Positions 19,207 to 28,060 of a DNA stretch of 64,000 bases are shown piece by piece. This stretch comes from Yeosuana marina (GTDB lineage Bacteria; Bacteroidota; Bacteroidia; Flavobacteriales; Flavobacteriaceae): the NCBI RefSeq assembly GCF_011762485.1, contig NZ_JAAKGI010000001.1:186001-250000 (forward strand), read 5' to 3'. How positions within the stretch are numbered: position 1 is the stretch's first letter; each line of letters opens with the position of its first letter. Position numbers and translations under genes: made by a program. A model generated the notes under the pieces. It was not told the origin of the DNA. It did not search any database and saw nothing but the letters and a program-made list of their open reading frames with translations.

Positions 19207-21045
19207 ATGAAACAGTCTCTTTTTTCAATTTTTTTCTTAACCGTAGCATTCTCATTTGCTGCAACTAACCCTACTGTAAAGTCGTCATCAAATCTTGATA
19301 ACGCTAACCTACAGAATCCTGGATATTGGCAACAACATGTGGACTATACGATGAGTATAGATATGGATGTTAACACCTATCAATACAAAGGAACTCAAAC
19401 CTTAGTCTATACAAATAACTCACCAGACGTTTTAAACCATGTGTATTATCACTTGTATTTTAATGCCTTTCAACCAGGTAGTGAAATGGATGTACGGTCT
19501 CGTACTATAGCAGACCCAGATGGACGCGTTAGAGACAGAATTAGTAAATTAAGTCCTGAAGAAATTGGGTATATTCACGTAAACTCACTCAAACAAAATG
19601 GCGAAAATATAACATATAACACCGTCGGAACGGTTTTAGAAGTTGATTTAGCCAAACCTATTCAACCAGGAGAGCAAGTTACTTTTGATATGCTTTTTGA
19701 TGCACAAGTACCTGTTCAAATTCGTCGTTCTGGACGGAATAATTCTGAAGGTGTTGCGCTGTCCATGGCGCAATGGTATCCTAAATTAGCAGAATATGAT
19801 TTTGAAGGTTGGCATGCCGACCCGTATATTGGAAGAGAATTTTTAGGCGTTTGGGGCGATTTTGATGTGACTATTAACATTGATAAAAACTATACTATTG
19901 GAGGAACAGGCTATTTACAAAACCCAGAAGATATTGGTCATGGCTACACAACAGAAAAAGTAAAAAAGACCAAAGGCGATAAGCTATCATGGCATTTTAA
20001 AGCGCCTAATGTTCACGACTTTACGTGGGCGGCCGATCCTGCTTATGCACACGATACCATGCAAGTACCAGACGGCCCTTTATTACATTTCTTCTACAAA
20101 AAAGATATGCCAAAAGATAATTTAGAAAACTGGAAAAAATTGCAGCCAAAAGCGGTCGAGCTTATGCAATATTACAGTGAGCATATTGGAAAATATCCTT
20201 ATCAACAATATTCAATTATTCAAGGTGGTGATGGCGGTATGGAATATGGCATGTGTACCTTAATTGTGGGTAAAGGAGACTTTAACGGCTTATTTAGCGT
20301 TACGGCTCACGAAATGGCACACTCATGGTTTCAGTTTGTATTGGCCACCAACGAATTAGAACATGCCTGGATGGATGAAGGCTTTACAAGTTATATCGAC
20401 GAATGGTCTAAAAATGATATTTTACATAAAAACCTCGCCAACCCTAACAAAGGCGCTTACCAATCTTATATTTATTTAGCAAAATCGGGAATGGAGCAGC
20501 CACTTACTACACAAGCCGATAGATTTGAATATAATAGAGCCTATAGTATTTCTTCATACTCAAAAGGCGACGTGTTTTTAGCACAGTTAGGATACGTAAT
20601 AGGGCAAGACAATCTTAAAAAAGCCATTAAAAAATATTTTAACGACTTTAAATTTACGCACCCAAGACCGATTGATATTATTAGAAGCGCAGAAAAAGTA
20701 TCAGGATTAGAATTGGATTGGTATCTCATAGATTTTGCTGAAACTACCAATACTATTGATTATGGTGTGAAAGCCATAGATGGCAACTCGGTGACTTTAG
20801 AGCGCATTGGTTTAATGCCTATGCCTATAGATCTTACAGTTACTTATACCGATGGTTCTACGGAAGATTTTTATATCCCACTACAAATGATGCGTGGCGA
20901 AAAACCAACCTCAGCAACTATTATTGGCGATTGGGCTTGGGCCTACCCTACGTATACCTTTAAAACATCAAAGCCAGTAAGCAGTGTACAAATAGACCCT
21001 AAAGAATTAATGGCTGATGTTAATAAGGAAAACAATAAAATGTAA
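19207..21045 (+). CDS. M1 family metallopeptidase (exported aminopeptidase)
   Basis: This is a zinc aminopeptidase of the M1 family with 612 residues. It has an N-terminal signal peptide (MKQSLFSIFFLTVAFSFA), a beta-rich N-domain starting YTMSIDMDVNTYQYKGTQTL, a catalytic domain with TAHEMAHSW (H368, E369, H372) and the third ligand E391 in WMDEGFTSYIDEW, then a short C-terminal beta-domain. The GxMEN substrate motif appears as GGMEYG. It is likely periplasmic or surface-located and takes up peptide degradation with its protease neighbours. A terminator follows the gene. Confidence 0.93.
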   Translation: MKQSLFSIFFLTVAFSFAATNPTVKSSSNLDNANLQNPGYWQQHVDYTMSIDMDVNTYQYKGTQTLVYTNNSPDVLNHVYYHLYFNAFQPGSEMDVRSRTIADPDGRVRDRISKLSPEEIGYIHVNSLKQNGENITYNTVGTVLEVDLAKPIQPGEQVTFDMLFDAQVPVQIRRSGRNNSEGVALSMAQWYPKLAEYDFEGWHADPYIGREFLGVWGDFDVTINIDKNYTIGGTGYLQNPEDIGHGYTTEKVKKTKGDKLSWHFKAPNVHDFTWAADPAYAHDTMQVPDGPLLHFFYKKDMPKDNLENWKKLQPKAVELMQYYSEHIGKYPYQQYSIIQGGDGGMEYGMCTLIVGKGDFNGLFSVTAHEMAHSWFQFVLATNELEHAWMDEGFTSYIDEWSKNDILHKNLANPNKGAYQSYIYLAKSGMEQPLTTQADRFEYNRAYSISSYSKGDVFLAQLGYVIGQDNLKKAIKKYFNDFKFTHPRPIDIIRSAEKVSGLELDWYLIDFAETTNTIDYGVKAIDGNSVTLERIGLMPMPIDLTVTYTDGSTEDFYIPLQMMRGEKPTSATIIGDWAWAYPTYTFKTSKPVSSVQIDPKELMADVNKENNKM

Positions 21046-21070
21046 ACCTTACAAAGTTTTAAATAATTTT

Positions 21071-21106
21071 AAAAGCCTTTTTGCTAAAACAAAGAGGCTT
21101 TTTTGT
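21071..21106 (+). terminator. Terminator after the M1 peptidase gene
   Basis: AAAAGCCT (21071-21078) pairs with AGGCTTTT (21095-21102), followed by T. Its right arm and part of its loop are inside direct repeat copy 1 (21084-21162). Confidence 0.8.
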
Positions 21107-21162
21107 TGTTTTTAAATAACATCCCGTATTTATTTTGTAAGAATTTTTAACTAACTTCGTTT
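21084..21162 (+). repeat. 79-bp direct repeat, copy 1 (upstream of the S41 lipoprotein gene)
   Basis: It runs from CTAAAACAAAGAGGC to AACTAACTTCGTTT. Copy 2 is at 23407-23485, the same length and near-identical at both ends, with the mismatches concentrated in the middle ~20 bases. Copy 1 contains the right arm of the M1 terminator. Confidence 0.85.
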
Positions 21163-21188
21163 GCGACTGATATAATATCTTGACAACC

Positions 21189-23396
21189 ATGAAACAATTA
21201 ATTCTAATTATTCTATCTCTTTTCTTCTTTAGTTGCTCATCTCAAACAGAAAAGAAATTCAATTTAGATTTTGAAACATACGATTCAACTTATAAATTTC
21301 CAAAAGACTGGTTTGAATGGGGAGATTATAATTTAAGTGCAGATACTATTTACGTCCATTCAGGGAAATTTTCAGGAAAAATTAAATCAACTAAGAAAGG
21401 TGGCTCTTTTGGGTCTATAGCCTATAAAATTCCTGCCAACTATAAAGGAAAATCCATTCAGCTCGAAGGCTATATGAAAATTAAAAATGTTGAGAATGGG
21501 TTTGGTGGTCTATTACTTAGGGTTGACGACTGCAATGATAAGGTGTTAGCCTTTGATAATATGGAAGACCAAAATATTAATAGCACAAAAGATTGGTGTA
21601 AATATTCGATTAAACTGCCCTACCCTGAAGATGCAGAAACTATTTTCATTGGAGGCGTAATGACTGGTACAGGTGAAGCATGGTTTGATGATTTTGTTCT
21701 AACAATTGATGGTAAGGATGTTCAAACTTTGAAAGAGATAGAAAAACCAATTTACAAGGCTACTTTAGATAAAGAATTTGATTTAGGTTCTAAAATTGAA
21801 GTTCCAGAACTTAACGAAGAGTTAACAAGTAATCTAGAATTATTAGGTAAAATTTGGGGGTTTTTAAAATATAATCATCCCGAAGTTTGTAAAGGAAATT
21901 ATAATTGGGATTTTGAACTTTTTAGGATGCTTCCAAAATATTTAAAAACCAAGAGTAATCTAGAAAGAGACCAAATCCTCCTTCAATGGATTTCTAAATA
22001 TGGGGACATAGATAAATGCCTCGATTGTAAGGCGACTTCTTCTGAAGCATTTTTGAAACCAGACCTATCTTGGTTTAATGAATTTGATCTCAATTCAGAA
22101 TTGAAAAACAAATTGGAGTATATCTATCAAAACAGGTATGAAGGGAAGCATTTTTATATCGGTAGAGCCCCAGCTGGTAATCCCGATTTTTTGAATGAAA
22201 GAAAATATTACTCTATGTCTTTCGATGATGAAGGATTTAAACTATTGGCACTTTACAGGTATTGGAATATGATTAATTATTTTTATCCAAACAAGTACTT
22301 AACCGATAAAAATTGGAACGATGTTTTAAAAGAATATATTCCAAAGTTTATAAATTCAAAAAACAAATTGGAATATGAATTAGCTTGTATTGAGCTAATC
22401 GGTGAGATAAATGATACACACGCAACTACATCAGTCGGTTTTAATACTGTACAAAACATTAGAGGGCAGTTTTACCCACCATTTGTCACTCGATTTATAG
22501 ATGATAAATTAGTGGTTACTGATTATTACAATCCCGAATTAAAAGAAGTTTCTGAAGTTGAAGTTGGAGATATTATTACACACATCAATGGAAAACCAAT
22601 CAAATCCATACTTGATAGTATTAGCCCATATTATCCTGCATCCAATAACGCTGCCAAAATGAGAGATATTGCCAATGATATTTTACGTTCAAATAAAGAA
22701 GAAATTAGAATTGATTATATGTCAAATAATCAAAAGCATCAACATCGTTTGCCACTTTATAAAAAAAGTAGTTTAAATATAAACTGGTATAAATGGACAG
22801 ATGATAAATGCTACAAACTTCTTGAAGGGAATATAGGTTATATTACTTTAGAATTTATCAAGAAAGAAGATATTCCAGTAATTAAAGAAGTCTTTAAAAA
22901 CACAAAAGGAATTATTATAGATATCCGTAATTATCCTTCAACATTTGTGCCTTTTTCCCTGGGATCTTATTTTTTTTCATCCTCAACACCATTCGTAAAA
23001 TTTACCAATTTCAATTTAGATAATCCAGGTGAGTTTACTTTTACAGAGCCCTTAAAGATTCCAAAAGGAGAAGAAATCTATAAAGGCAAGTTAGTAGTTT
23101 TAGTTAACGAAATTTCACAAAGTCAGGCAGAATATACTAGTATGGCATTTAGAGCAGGAGATAACACCACTATTGTTGGTAGTACTACCGCTGGAGCAGA
23201 TGGAAATATTTCTTCAATATATTTACCTGGTGGTTTATTGACCAATATTTCAGGCATTGGTGTTTATTATCCTGATGGTACAGAAACCCAAAGAGTAGGA
23301 ATCATTCCTGATGTTGAGGTCAAACCTACTATAGAAGGTATTAAGCAAGGTAAAGATGAATTATTAGAAAAAGCTATTGAGATAATAAATGAATAA
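21189..23396 (+). CDS. S41 family peptidase, lipoprotein
   Basis: This is an envelope serine protease of the tail-specific/tricorn-core class with 735 residues from the ATG at 21189. I prefer this ATG to the in-frame TTG at 21180 because it begins the signal MKQLILIILSLFFFSCSS with a lipobox Cys. Residues ~20-175 look like a jelly-roll carbohydrate-binding-like domain (KFSGKIKS...GEAWFDDFVL). A PDZ-like segment (EVGDIITHINGKPIKSI) and the S41 core follow. The predicted nucleophile is S645 in ISQSQAEY. The Lys that forms the dyad in CtpA-type enzymes is absent (TTAGADGN replaces FGKG), as in IRBP- or tricorn-like members. The gene is bracketed by 79-bp direct repeats. Confidence 0.85.
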   Translation: MKQLILIILSLFFFSCSSQTEKKFNLDFETYDSTYKFPKDWFEWGDYNLSADTIYVHSGKFSGKIKSTKKGGSFGSIAYKIPANYKGKSIQLEGYMKIKNVENGFGGLLLRVDDCNDKVLAFDNMEDQNINSTKDWCKYSIKLPYPEDAETIFIGGVMTGTGEAWFDDFVLTIDGKDVQTLKEIEKPIYKATLDKEFDLGSKIEVPELNEELTSNLELLGKIWGFLKYNHPEVCKGNYNWDFELFRMLPKYLKTKSNLERDQILLQWISKYGDIDKCLDCKATSSEAFLKPDLSWFNEFDLNSELKNKLEYIYQNRYEGKHFYIGRAPAGNPDFLNERKYYSMSFDDEGFKLLALYRYWNMINYFYPNKYLTDKNWNDVLKEYIPKFINSKNKLEYELACIELIGEINDTHATTSVGFNTVQNIRGQFYPPFVTRFIDDKLVVTDYYNPELKEVSEVEVGDIITHINGKPIKSILDSISPYYPASNNAAKMRDIANDILRSNKEEIRIDYMSNNQKHQHRLPLYKKSSLNINWYKWTDDKCYKLLEGNIGYITLEFIKKEDIPVIKEVFKNTKGIIIDIRNYPSTFVPFSLGSYFFSSSTPFVKFTNFNLDNPGEFTFTEPLKIPKGEEIYKGKLVVLVNEISQSQAEYTSMAFRAGDNTTIVGSTTAGADGNISSIYLPGGLLTNISGIGVYYPDGTETQRVGIIPDVEVKPTIEGIKQGKDELLEKAIEIINE

Positions 23397-23406
23397 AATC
23401 CTATTA

Positions 23407-23485
23407 CTAAAAACAAAGAGGCTTTTTTGTTGTCTTTAAATGATATGCTATATCAATTTTGTAAGAATTTTAACTAACTTCGTTT
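23407..23485 (+). repeat. 79-bp direct repeat, copy 2 (downstream of the S41 lipoprotein gene)
   Basis: This copy begins CTAAAAACAAAGAGGC and ends TAACTAACTTCGTTT. It has the right arm of a terminator (AGGCTTTTTT) but no matching left arm nearby, so unlike copy 1 it cannot form the hairpin. Confidence 0.85.
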
Positions 23486-23587
23486 AACAATATATGATAT
23501 AAAACATTAAAACGATTTCATATCGTAATCGTTAAAACAACGACTCTTAAAAAATCACTTAACCATTACCTGATTTTTTTAATTCAT

Positions 23588-23595
23588 TACCTTTG
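23588..23595 (+). promoter_or_regulatory. -7 promoter box TACCTTTG upstream of the aminotransferase gene
   Basis: It fits the Bacteroidota TAnnTTTG element, 42 nt before the start codon. It lies inside a ~40-nt stretch (23571-23610) repeated almost exactly upstream of rnpA (27626-27667). No TTG is present at the usual -33 distance. Confidence 0.5.
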
Positions 23596-23637
23596 AGTTT
23601 TAAAACAATTTAAGAATATTTAAGCTAATTATATAAC

Positions 23638-24960
23638 ATGGAATCCTACAACACAACCTTATCAAAAAGAGGAACTGATTTAGCAGAAAATCCGGCAAGA
23701 ATAGATATGGAGTTATTTATGGAAGCCGCTCAAAATCTGTATTGCCCAGACAGTAATCCATCAGGAACTTTTTTGTTAAACGTTGCAGAAAATAGCTTAA
23801 CAGCATCCATTATAAAAGATAAATTAACATCCATTCTTAAACAAAAGGAAATGCCCGATTGGGTGTTAAAATACACCGATTCATTAGGTCACCCCGAAGT
23901 AAGAGCTGAGTTGGCTAACCTTATGGAACAATATCTTTGTAAATGCCCTATTGATCCTGACACTCTAGCTTTGTCGGCGGGAGCTTCTGCTGTTATTGAA
24001 GTAACATCTTTTATTCTCGCAAACCCGGGTGATGTCGCAGTAATTCCTGCGCCTTCTTACCCTATGTACACCAAAGACATGGGTACAAAAAGTGGTGTTG
24101 AGCGCTATGATTTGCAAACGCACTTTAATTTAGAAGAGATTGAGTCAAAAGCTCCTGTAGATATTACCCTATTAGACAAAACATTTGCTGAATTAAATGC
24201 GCAAAACAAATGTTTTAAAATATTACTCATTACCTCTCCTGATAACCCAACAGGTTGCAGGTATACTAAAGAACAACTCAAGGAACTTGCTAATTGGTGC
24301 ATTCAGCATAAAGTGCATATGATTGTTAATGAAATTTACGGACTTTCGTTAATAGACACTCAAGATCCTTTGATTAAAGATGCTTACCAAGACTACGGAG
24401 ATTATGCGTCTTTTGCAAAAATAATGAATGAGCTAAACAGTGATTACCTGCACCTTTGGTATGCGTTTTCTAAAGATTTTTCGATGTCTGGTTTGCGTTT
24501 TGGTATGCTACACACCTTAAATACAAAACTTTTAAAAGCGTATGATAATGCAAATATTCCGCATATGGTGTCTAATATCACACAATGGATGATAGCTGAA
24601 ATGCTCAAGGATTCTGCATTTATTGAACACTATATTAAAACCAATAAAGCATTGTTAAACGCTAGCTATAAACTGGTGATAGAAGCGTTTAATAACATTA
24701 ACGTGCCTTATATTCCTAGTCGAGGAAGTTTATTTGTATGGGTTGATTTATCGCGGTTTCTTAAAGAAGATAGTGATGACGGACAAGAACAACTCTGGTT
24801 AGATATTTACAATAATACAGGCATTCTTTTAACACCAGGAGCAGGTTTTCAGCATCAAAAAAAGGGACTTTTCAGAATGGTGTTTACCGCTGTAGAACGA
24901 GATTATTTAAAGGTTGCTATGGACAGATTAATAACCTATCTTAATAACCCAAAAGACTGA
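23638..24960 (+). CDS. Class I/II PLP-dependent aminotransferase
   Basis: This is a fold-type I PLP enzyme of 440 residues, similar in layout to ACC-synthase-like and aspartate-type aminotransferases. Visible elements are LSAGASAVIEVTSF, the PxPSYPMY segment, LLITSPDNPTG, VNEIYG and the Schiff-base lysine K279 in WYAFSKDFSMSGLRFG, followed by the conserved Arg region near the C-terminus (GLFRMVFTA). No signal peptide is seen, so it is cytoplasmic. The specific amino acid substrate cannot be told. It is followed after 32 nt by the beta-mannosidase gene, a metabolically unrelated neighbour. Confidence 0.88.
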   Translation: MESYNTTLSKRGTDLAENPARIDMELFMEAAQNLYCPDSNPSGTFLLNVAENSLTASIIKDKLTSILKQKEMPDWVLKYTDSLGHPEVRAELANLMEQYLCKCPIDPDTLALSAGASAVIEVTSFILANPGDVAVIPAPSYPMYTKDMGTKSGVERYDLQTHFNLEEIESKAPVDITLLDKTFAELNAQNKCFKILLITSPDNPTGCRYTKEQLKELANWCIQHKVHMIVNEIYGLSLIDTQDPLIKDAYQDYGDYASFAKIMNELNSDYLHLWYAFSKDFSMSGLRFGMLHTLNTKLLKAYDNANIPHMVSNITQWMIAEMLKDSAFIEHYIKTNKALLNASYKLVIEAFNNINVPYIPSRGSLFVWVDLSRFLKEDSDDGQEQLWLDIYNNTGILLTPGAGFQHQKKGLFRMVFTAVERDYLKVAMDRLITYLNNPKD

Positions 24961-24992
24961 TAACTAATAGTGTTAGTATACAAATTGAAACT

Positions 24993-27590
24993 ATGTACAA
25001 ACTTAAAAACTATGCGCAGTTATTATTGTTGATTACGATACTTTCCTTATCTGGTTGTAAAAAAAAATCGTCTATGTCAGAAATCGAATTGCATAAAAAT
25101 TGGAGTTTTAAAAATTCAACAGATTCCGTATGGAATGCTGCGACGGTGCCAGGAACTGTTCATACCGATTTGTTATCTAACGGTACAATAGATGATCCTT
25201 TCTATCGATTAAACGAACACCATTTACAATGGATTGACAAGCTGGATTGGGAATATAAAACCAATTTTAACCTTTCAAAAAAAGATCTTTCAAAACAACA
25301 TATAGAATTAGATTTTGAAGGTCTTGATACCTACAGCAGCGTTTATTTGAACGACTCTTTAATACTTCAAACAGACAATATGTTTAGAAATTATACTGCA
25401 GACGTAAAAGAATTACTCAAAGCAGGAGATAATAAACTTCATATTATATTTCAGTCACCCATCAAAAAAGGCATTGAAAAATATGATGCTCAAGGTTATA
25501 AAATACCGGTGTCGGATAATGATCTTTCAGAAATAGGAAAGGTAGAAGATAATAAGCAAGTAAGTATTTATACCAGAAAAGCGGGCTATCATTTTGGATG
25601 GGATTGGGGTCCAAGACTTGTTACATCGGGCATTTGGCGGCCAATAAAACTAAGAAGTTGGAATCATCATAAAATTGATGATGTATTTATAAAACAAGAT
25701 AGTCTGGGAGCAAAAGCGAACATGTCTGCGCTTATTGAAGTGACCTCAAACGGGACTGAAGAACATTCAACCGTCGATATCATTGTAAATAATAAATCCG
25801 TAAAAACAGTTAACGTACAACTAACCAATGGTAAAAACACTCTTAATATTCCTTTTGAAATAGACAATCCACAATTATGGTGGCCAAACGGAATGGGAGA
25901 ACAGATGTTGTATGATGTAAATGTAAAACTGACTTCTGGCTCTTATGTTGACTCAAAAGCACATAAAATAGGTTTAAGAACCATAGAATTAGTTCAAGAA
26001 CCAGACAGTATTGGAACCTCTTTTTATTTTAAAGTAAATGGACATCCTGTATTTATGAAAGGCGCCAACTATATTCCACAAGATATATTCTTGCCTCGCG
26101 TTACAGAGGAGAAATATGAACATATTTTATCCTCTGCTCAAGAAGCCAATATGAATATGCTTCGCGTTTGGGGTGGTGGTATTTATGAAAACGATGAATT
26201 TTATCAATTATGTGATGAAAAAGGGTTGTTAGTTTGGCAAGATTTTATGTTTGCTTGCGCGATGTTTCCTGGAGACTCCTCTTTTCTTGATAATGTAAAA
26301 CAAGAAGCTATAGAGAATGTTAAACGCTTACGAAATCATACCTCCATAGCGCTTTGGTGCGGTAATAATGAAGTGCTTTCAGCCTGGGAAAACTGGGGTT
26401 GGAGAAAAAAAGTAACCAATGAGCAATCTAAAGCAATTGCTGATACTATTTGGAAAGCATATGACGACATTTTCCATAACATACTGCCCAACGTGGTTAA
26501 TACTTACGATGGTTCTCGTGCTTACTGGCCATCGTCTCCTGGCAGCGCATTTGGTAAAACAGAATCTAATGAACAAGGAGATAAACATTATTGGATGGTT
26601 TGGTGGGGTAAAGAACCTTTTGATAAATATAACACTGAAATACCTCGTTTTATGTCGGAATATGGGTTTCAGTCTTTTCCGGAATTATCAACTGTTGAAA
26701 AATATGCACTTCCAAAAGATTATGATATCTTTTCGGAGGTCATGAAATCACATCAAAGATCTAGTATCGGCAACGGAACCATTGATGAATACATGCTAAG
26801 GCATTATAAAAAACCAAAAGATTTTGAAAGCTTTCTCTATGTGAGTCAATTGTTGCAAGCTCATGGCATACAAGTAGGAATGGAAGCTCACAGAAGGCAT
26901 AGAGATCGATGTATGGGAAGTCTGTATTGGCAACTTAATGATTGTTGGCCGGTAGCCTCTTGGTCGAGCATAGACTATTATGGTAAATGGAAAGCACTAC
27001 AGTATACCGCTAAAAAAGCATTTCAAAACCTCTTAATAAGTACTGAAAACTCCAAAGATAGCATCCATTTTTTTGTAGTTTCAGACTTGTTAAAAAATAC
27101 AACTGCGAACCTTCAAATAAGCTTGCTTGATTTTAACGGAACTATTTTAAAACAGTGGCAACAACCCATTCTCGTAGAGGCTAATACATCAAAAAAATAT
27201 TTTAGTTTAGATAAAAATGATGCTTTAAATGAAGTGGATGCTCACAATGTTGTATTACATGCCGAATTAATAAGTGAAACGGATACTAGAACTCTTTCTG
27301 AAAACACGTTTTATTTATCTCCTTATAAGGATTTAAGCTTTCCTGAGCCTGAACTAACATATACTATTAAAGAACATTATAATTATTTTGAGGTGATATT
27401 AAACACTAAAAAACTAGCTAAAAATGTTTATTTGTCATCAGATTCGAACTTCAATTTTTCTGATAATTATTTTGATATGTTACCAAATACACAGAAAGTA
27501 GTAACCATTAAAAAAACAGCCTTTGATAATCTTAAATCGTTCAAGAATAGACTAAACATTATGACCTTGATTGACACTTATAAAGACTAA
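24993..27590 (+). CDS. GH2 beta-mannosidase, lipoprotein
   Basis: This is an exo-acting glycosidase of family GH2 (beta-mannosidase type), 865 residues, with a lipoprotein signal ending LSGC (C22), so it is anchored to the envelope. The domain order is a jelly-roll (residues ~35-200), an Ig-like beta-sandwich (~215-330), a TIM barrel (~340-690) and C-terminal beta-domains. Family markers are WWPNGMGEQ, FMKGANYIPQD, MLRVWGGGIYE, WCGNNEV with predicted acid/base E460, and MSEYGFQS with predicted nucleophile E556. It would remove mannose from beta-mannosides such as trimmed mannans or N-glycans. No PUL (SusCD pair) is seen around it. Confidence 0.92.
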   Translation: MYKLKNYAQLLLLITILSLSGCKKKSSMSEIELHKNWSFKNSTDSVWNAATVPGTVHTDLLSNGTIDDPFYRLNEHHLQWIDKLDWEYKTNFNLSKKDLSKQHIELDFEGLDTYSSVYLNDSLILQTDNMFRNYTADVKELLKAGDNKLHIIFQSPIKKGIEKYDAQGYKIPVSDNDLSEIGKVEDNKQVSIYTRKAGYHFGWDWGPRLVTSGIWRPIKLRSWNHHKIDDVFIKQDSLGAKANMSALIEVTSNGTEEHSTVDIIVNNKSVKTVNVQLTNGKNTLNIPFEIDNPQLWWPNGMGEQMLYDVNVKLTSGSYVDSKAHKIGLRTIELVQEPDSIGTSFYFKVNGHPVFMKGANYIPQDIFLPRVTEEKYEHILSSAQEANMNMLRVWGGGIYENDEFYQLCDEKGLLVWQDFMFACAMFPGDSSFLDNVKQEAIENVKRLRNHTSIALWCGNNEVLSAWENWGWRKKVTNEQSKAIADTIWKAYDDIFHNILPNVVNTYDGSRAYWPSSPGSAFGKTESNEQGDKHYWMVWWGKEPFDKYNTEIPRFMSEYGFQSFPELSTVEKYALPKDYDIFSEVMKSHQRSSIGNGTIDEYMLRHYKKPKDFESFLYVSQLLQAHGIQVGMEAHRRHRDRCMGSLYWQLNDCWPVASWSSIDYYGKWKALQYTAKKAFQNLLISTENSKDSIHFFVVSDLLKNTTANLQISLLDFNGTILKQWQQPILVEANTSKKYFSLDKNDALNEVDAHNVVLHAELISETDTRTLSENTFYLSPYKDLSFPEPELTYTIKEHYNYFEVILNTKKLAKNVYLSSDSNFNFSDNYFDMLPNTQKVVTIKKTAFDNLKSFKNRLNIMTLIDTYKD

Positions 27591-27642
27591 AGATTTTTGT
27601 TTTTTAAAATCTCGTAAGTATTAAGTGATTTTTTTATTTCAT

Positions 27643-27650
27643 TACCTTTG
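27643..27650 (+). promoter_or_regulatory. -7 promoter box TACCTTTG upstream of rnpA
   Basis: It fits TAnnTTTG, 20 nt before the TTG start of rnpA. The surrounding 27626-27667 is a near copy of 23571-23610. Confidence 0.55.
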
Positions 27651-27670
27651 AGTTTTTAAAAGCAATTCTA

Positions 27671-28048
27671 TTGAAACTTACGTTTAGTAAAAAAGAGAAG
27701 CTTAAAAGCAAAATACTCATTGAACAATTGTTTACAGAAGGTAAATCTGTAAGTGCTTATCCGTTGCGTTTAGTTTATATGCCCGCAGATTTAAAAGATG
27801 ATGCCCTATTTAAAACAGGTGTTTCTGTTAGTAAACGTAACTTTAAACGGGCTGTTGACAGAAATCGTATTAAACGTCTAATGCGAGAATCTTTTCGCTT
27901 GCACAAGCATGATTATATTAACAATATGTCTGTGCCGTATGCGTTTATGATTTTGTATATTGGTAAAGAAAAACCCTCATTTGATCAAGTTGAAAGTAAA
28001 ATGACTCTTTTGTTTGAAAAATTTTCAAACAAGGTGTCCCCAAATTAA
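27671..28048 (+). CDS. rnpA: Ribonuclease P protein component
   Basis: This is the protein cofactor of RNase P, which trims the 5' ends of tRNA precursors. It has 125 residues, the normal size. It starts with TTG at 27671, and the N-terminus MKLTFSKKEKLKSK matches the family, so no ATG is needed. The basic RNA-binding motif FKTGVSVSKRNFKRAVDRNR (residues 51-70) with RIKRLMRESFR after it is diagnostic. ctpA starts 12 nt downstream. The usual rpmH neighbour is not here. Confidence 0.95.
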   Translation: MKLTFSKKEKLKSKILIEQLFTEGKSVSAYPLRLVYMPADLKDDALFKTGVSVSKRNFKRAVDRNRIKRLMRESFRLHKHDYINNMSVPYAFMILYIGKEKPSFDQVESKMTLLFEKFSNKVSPN

Positions 28049-28060
28049 AAAATACAGGCA

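Noticed and set aside
21180..21188. TTG start for the S41 lipoprotein
   Set aside because: The ATG at 21189 starts directly at the lipoprotein signal peptide.
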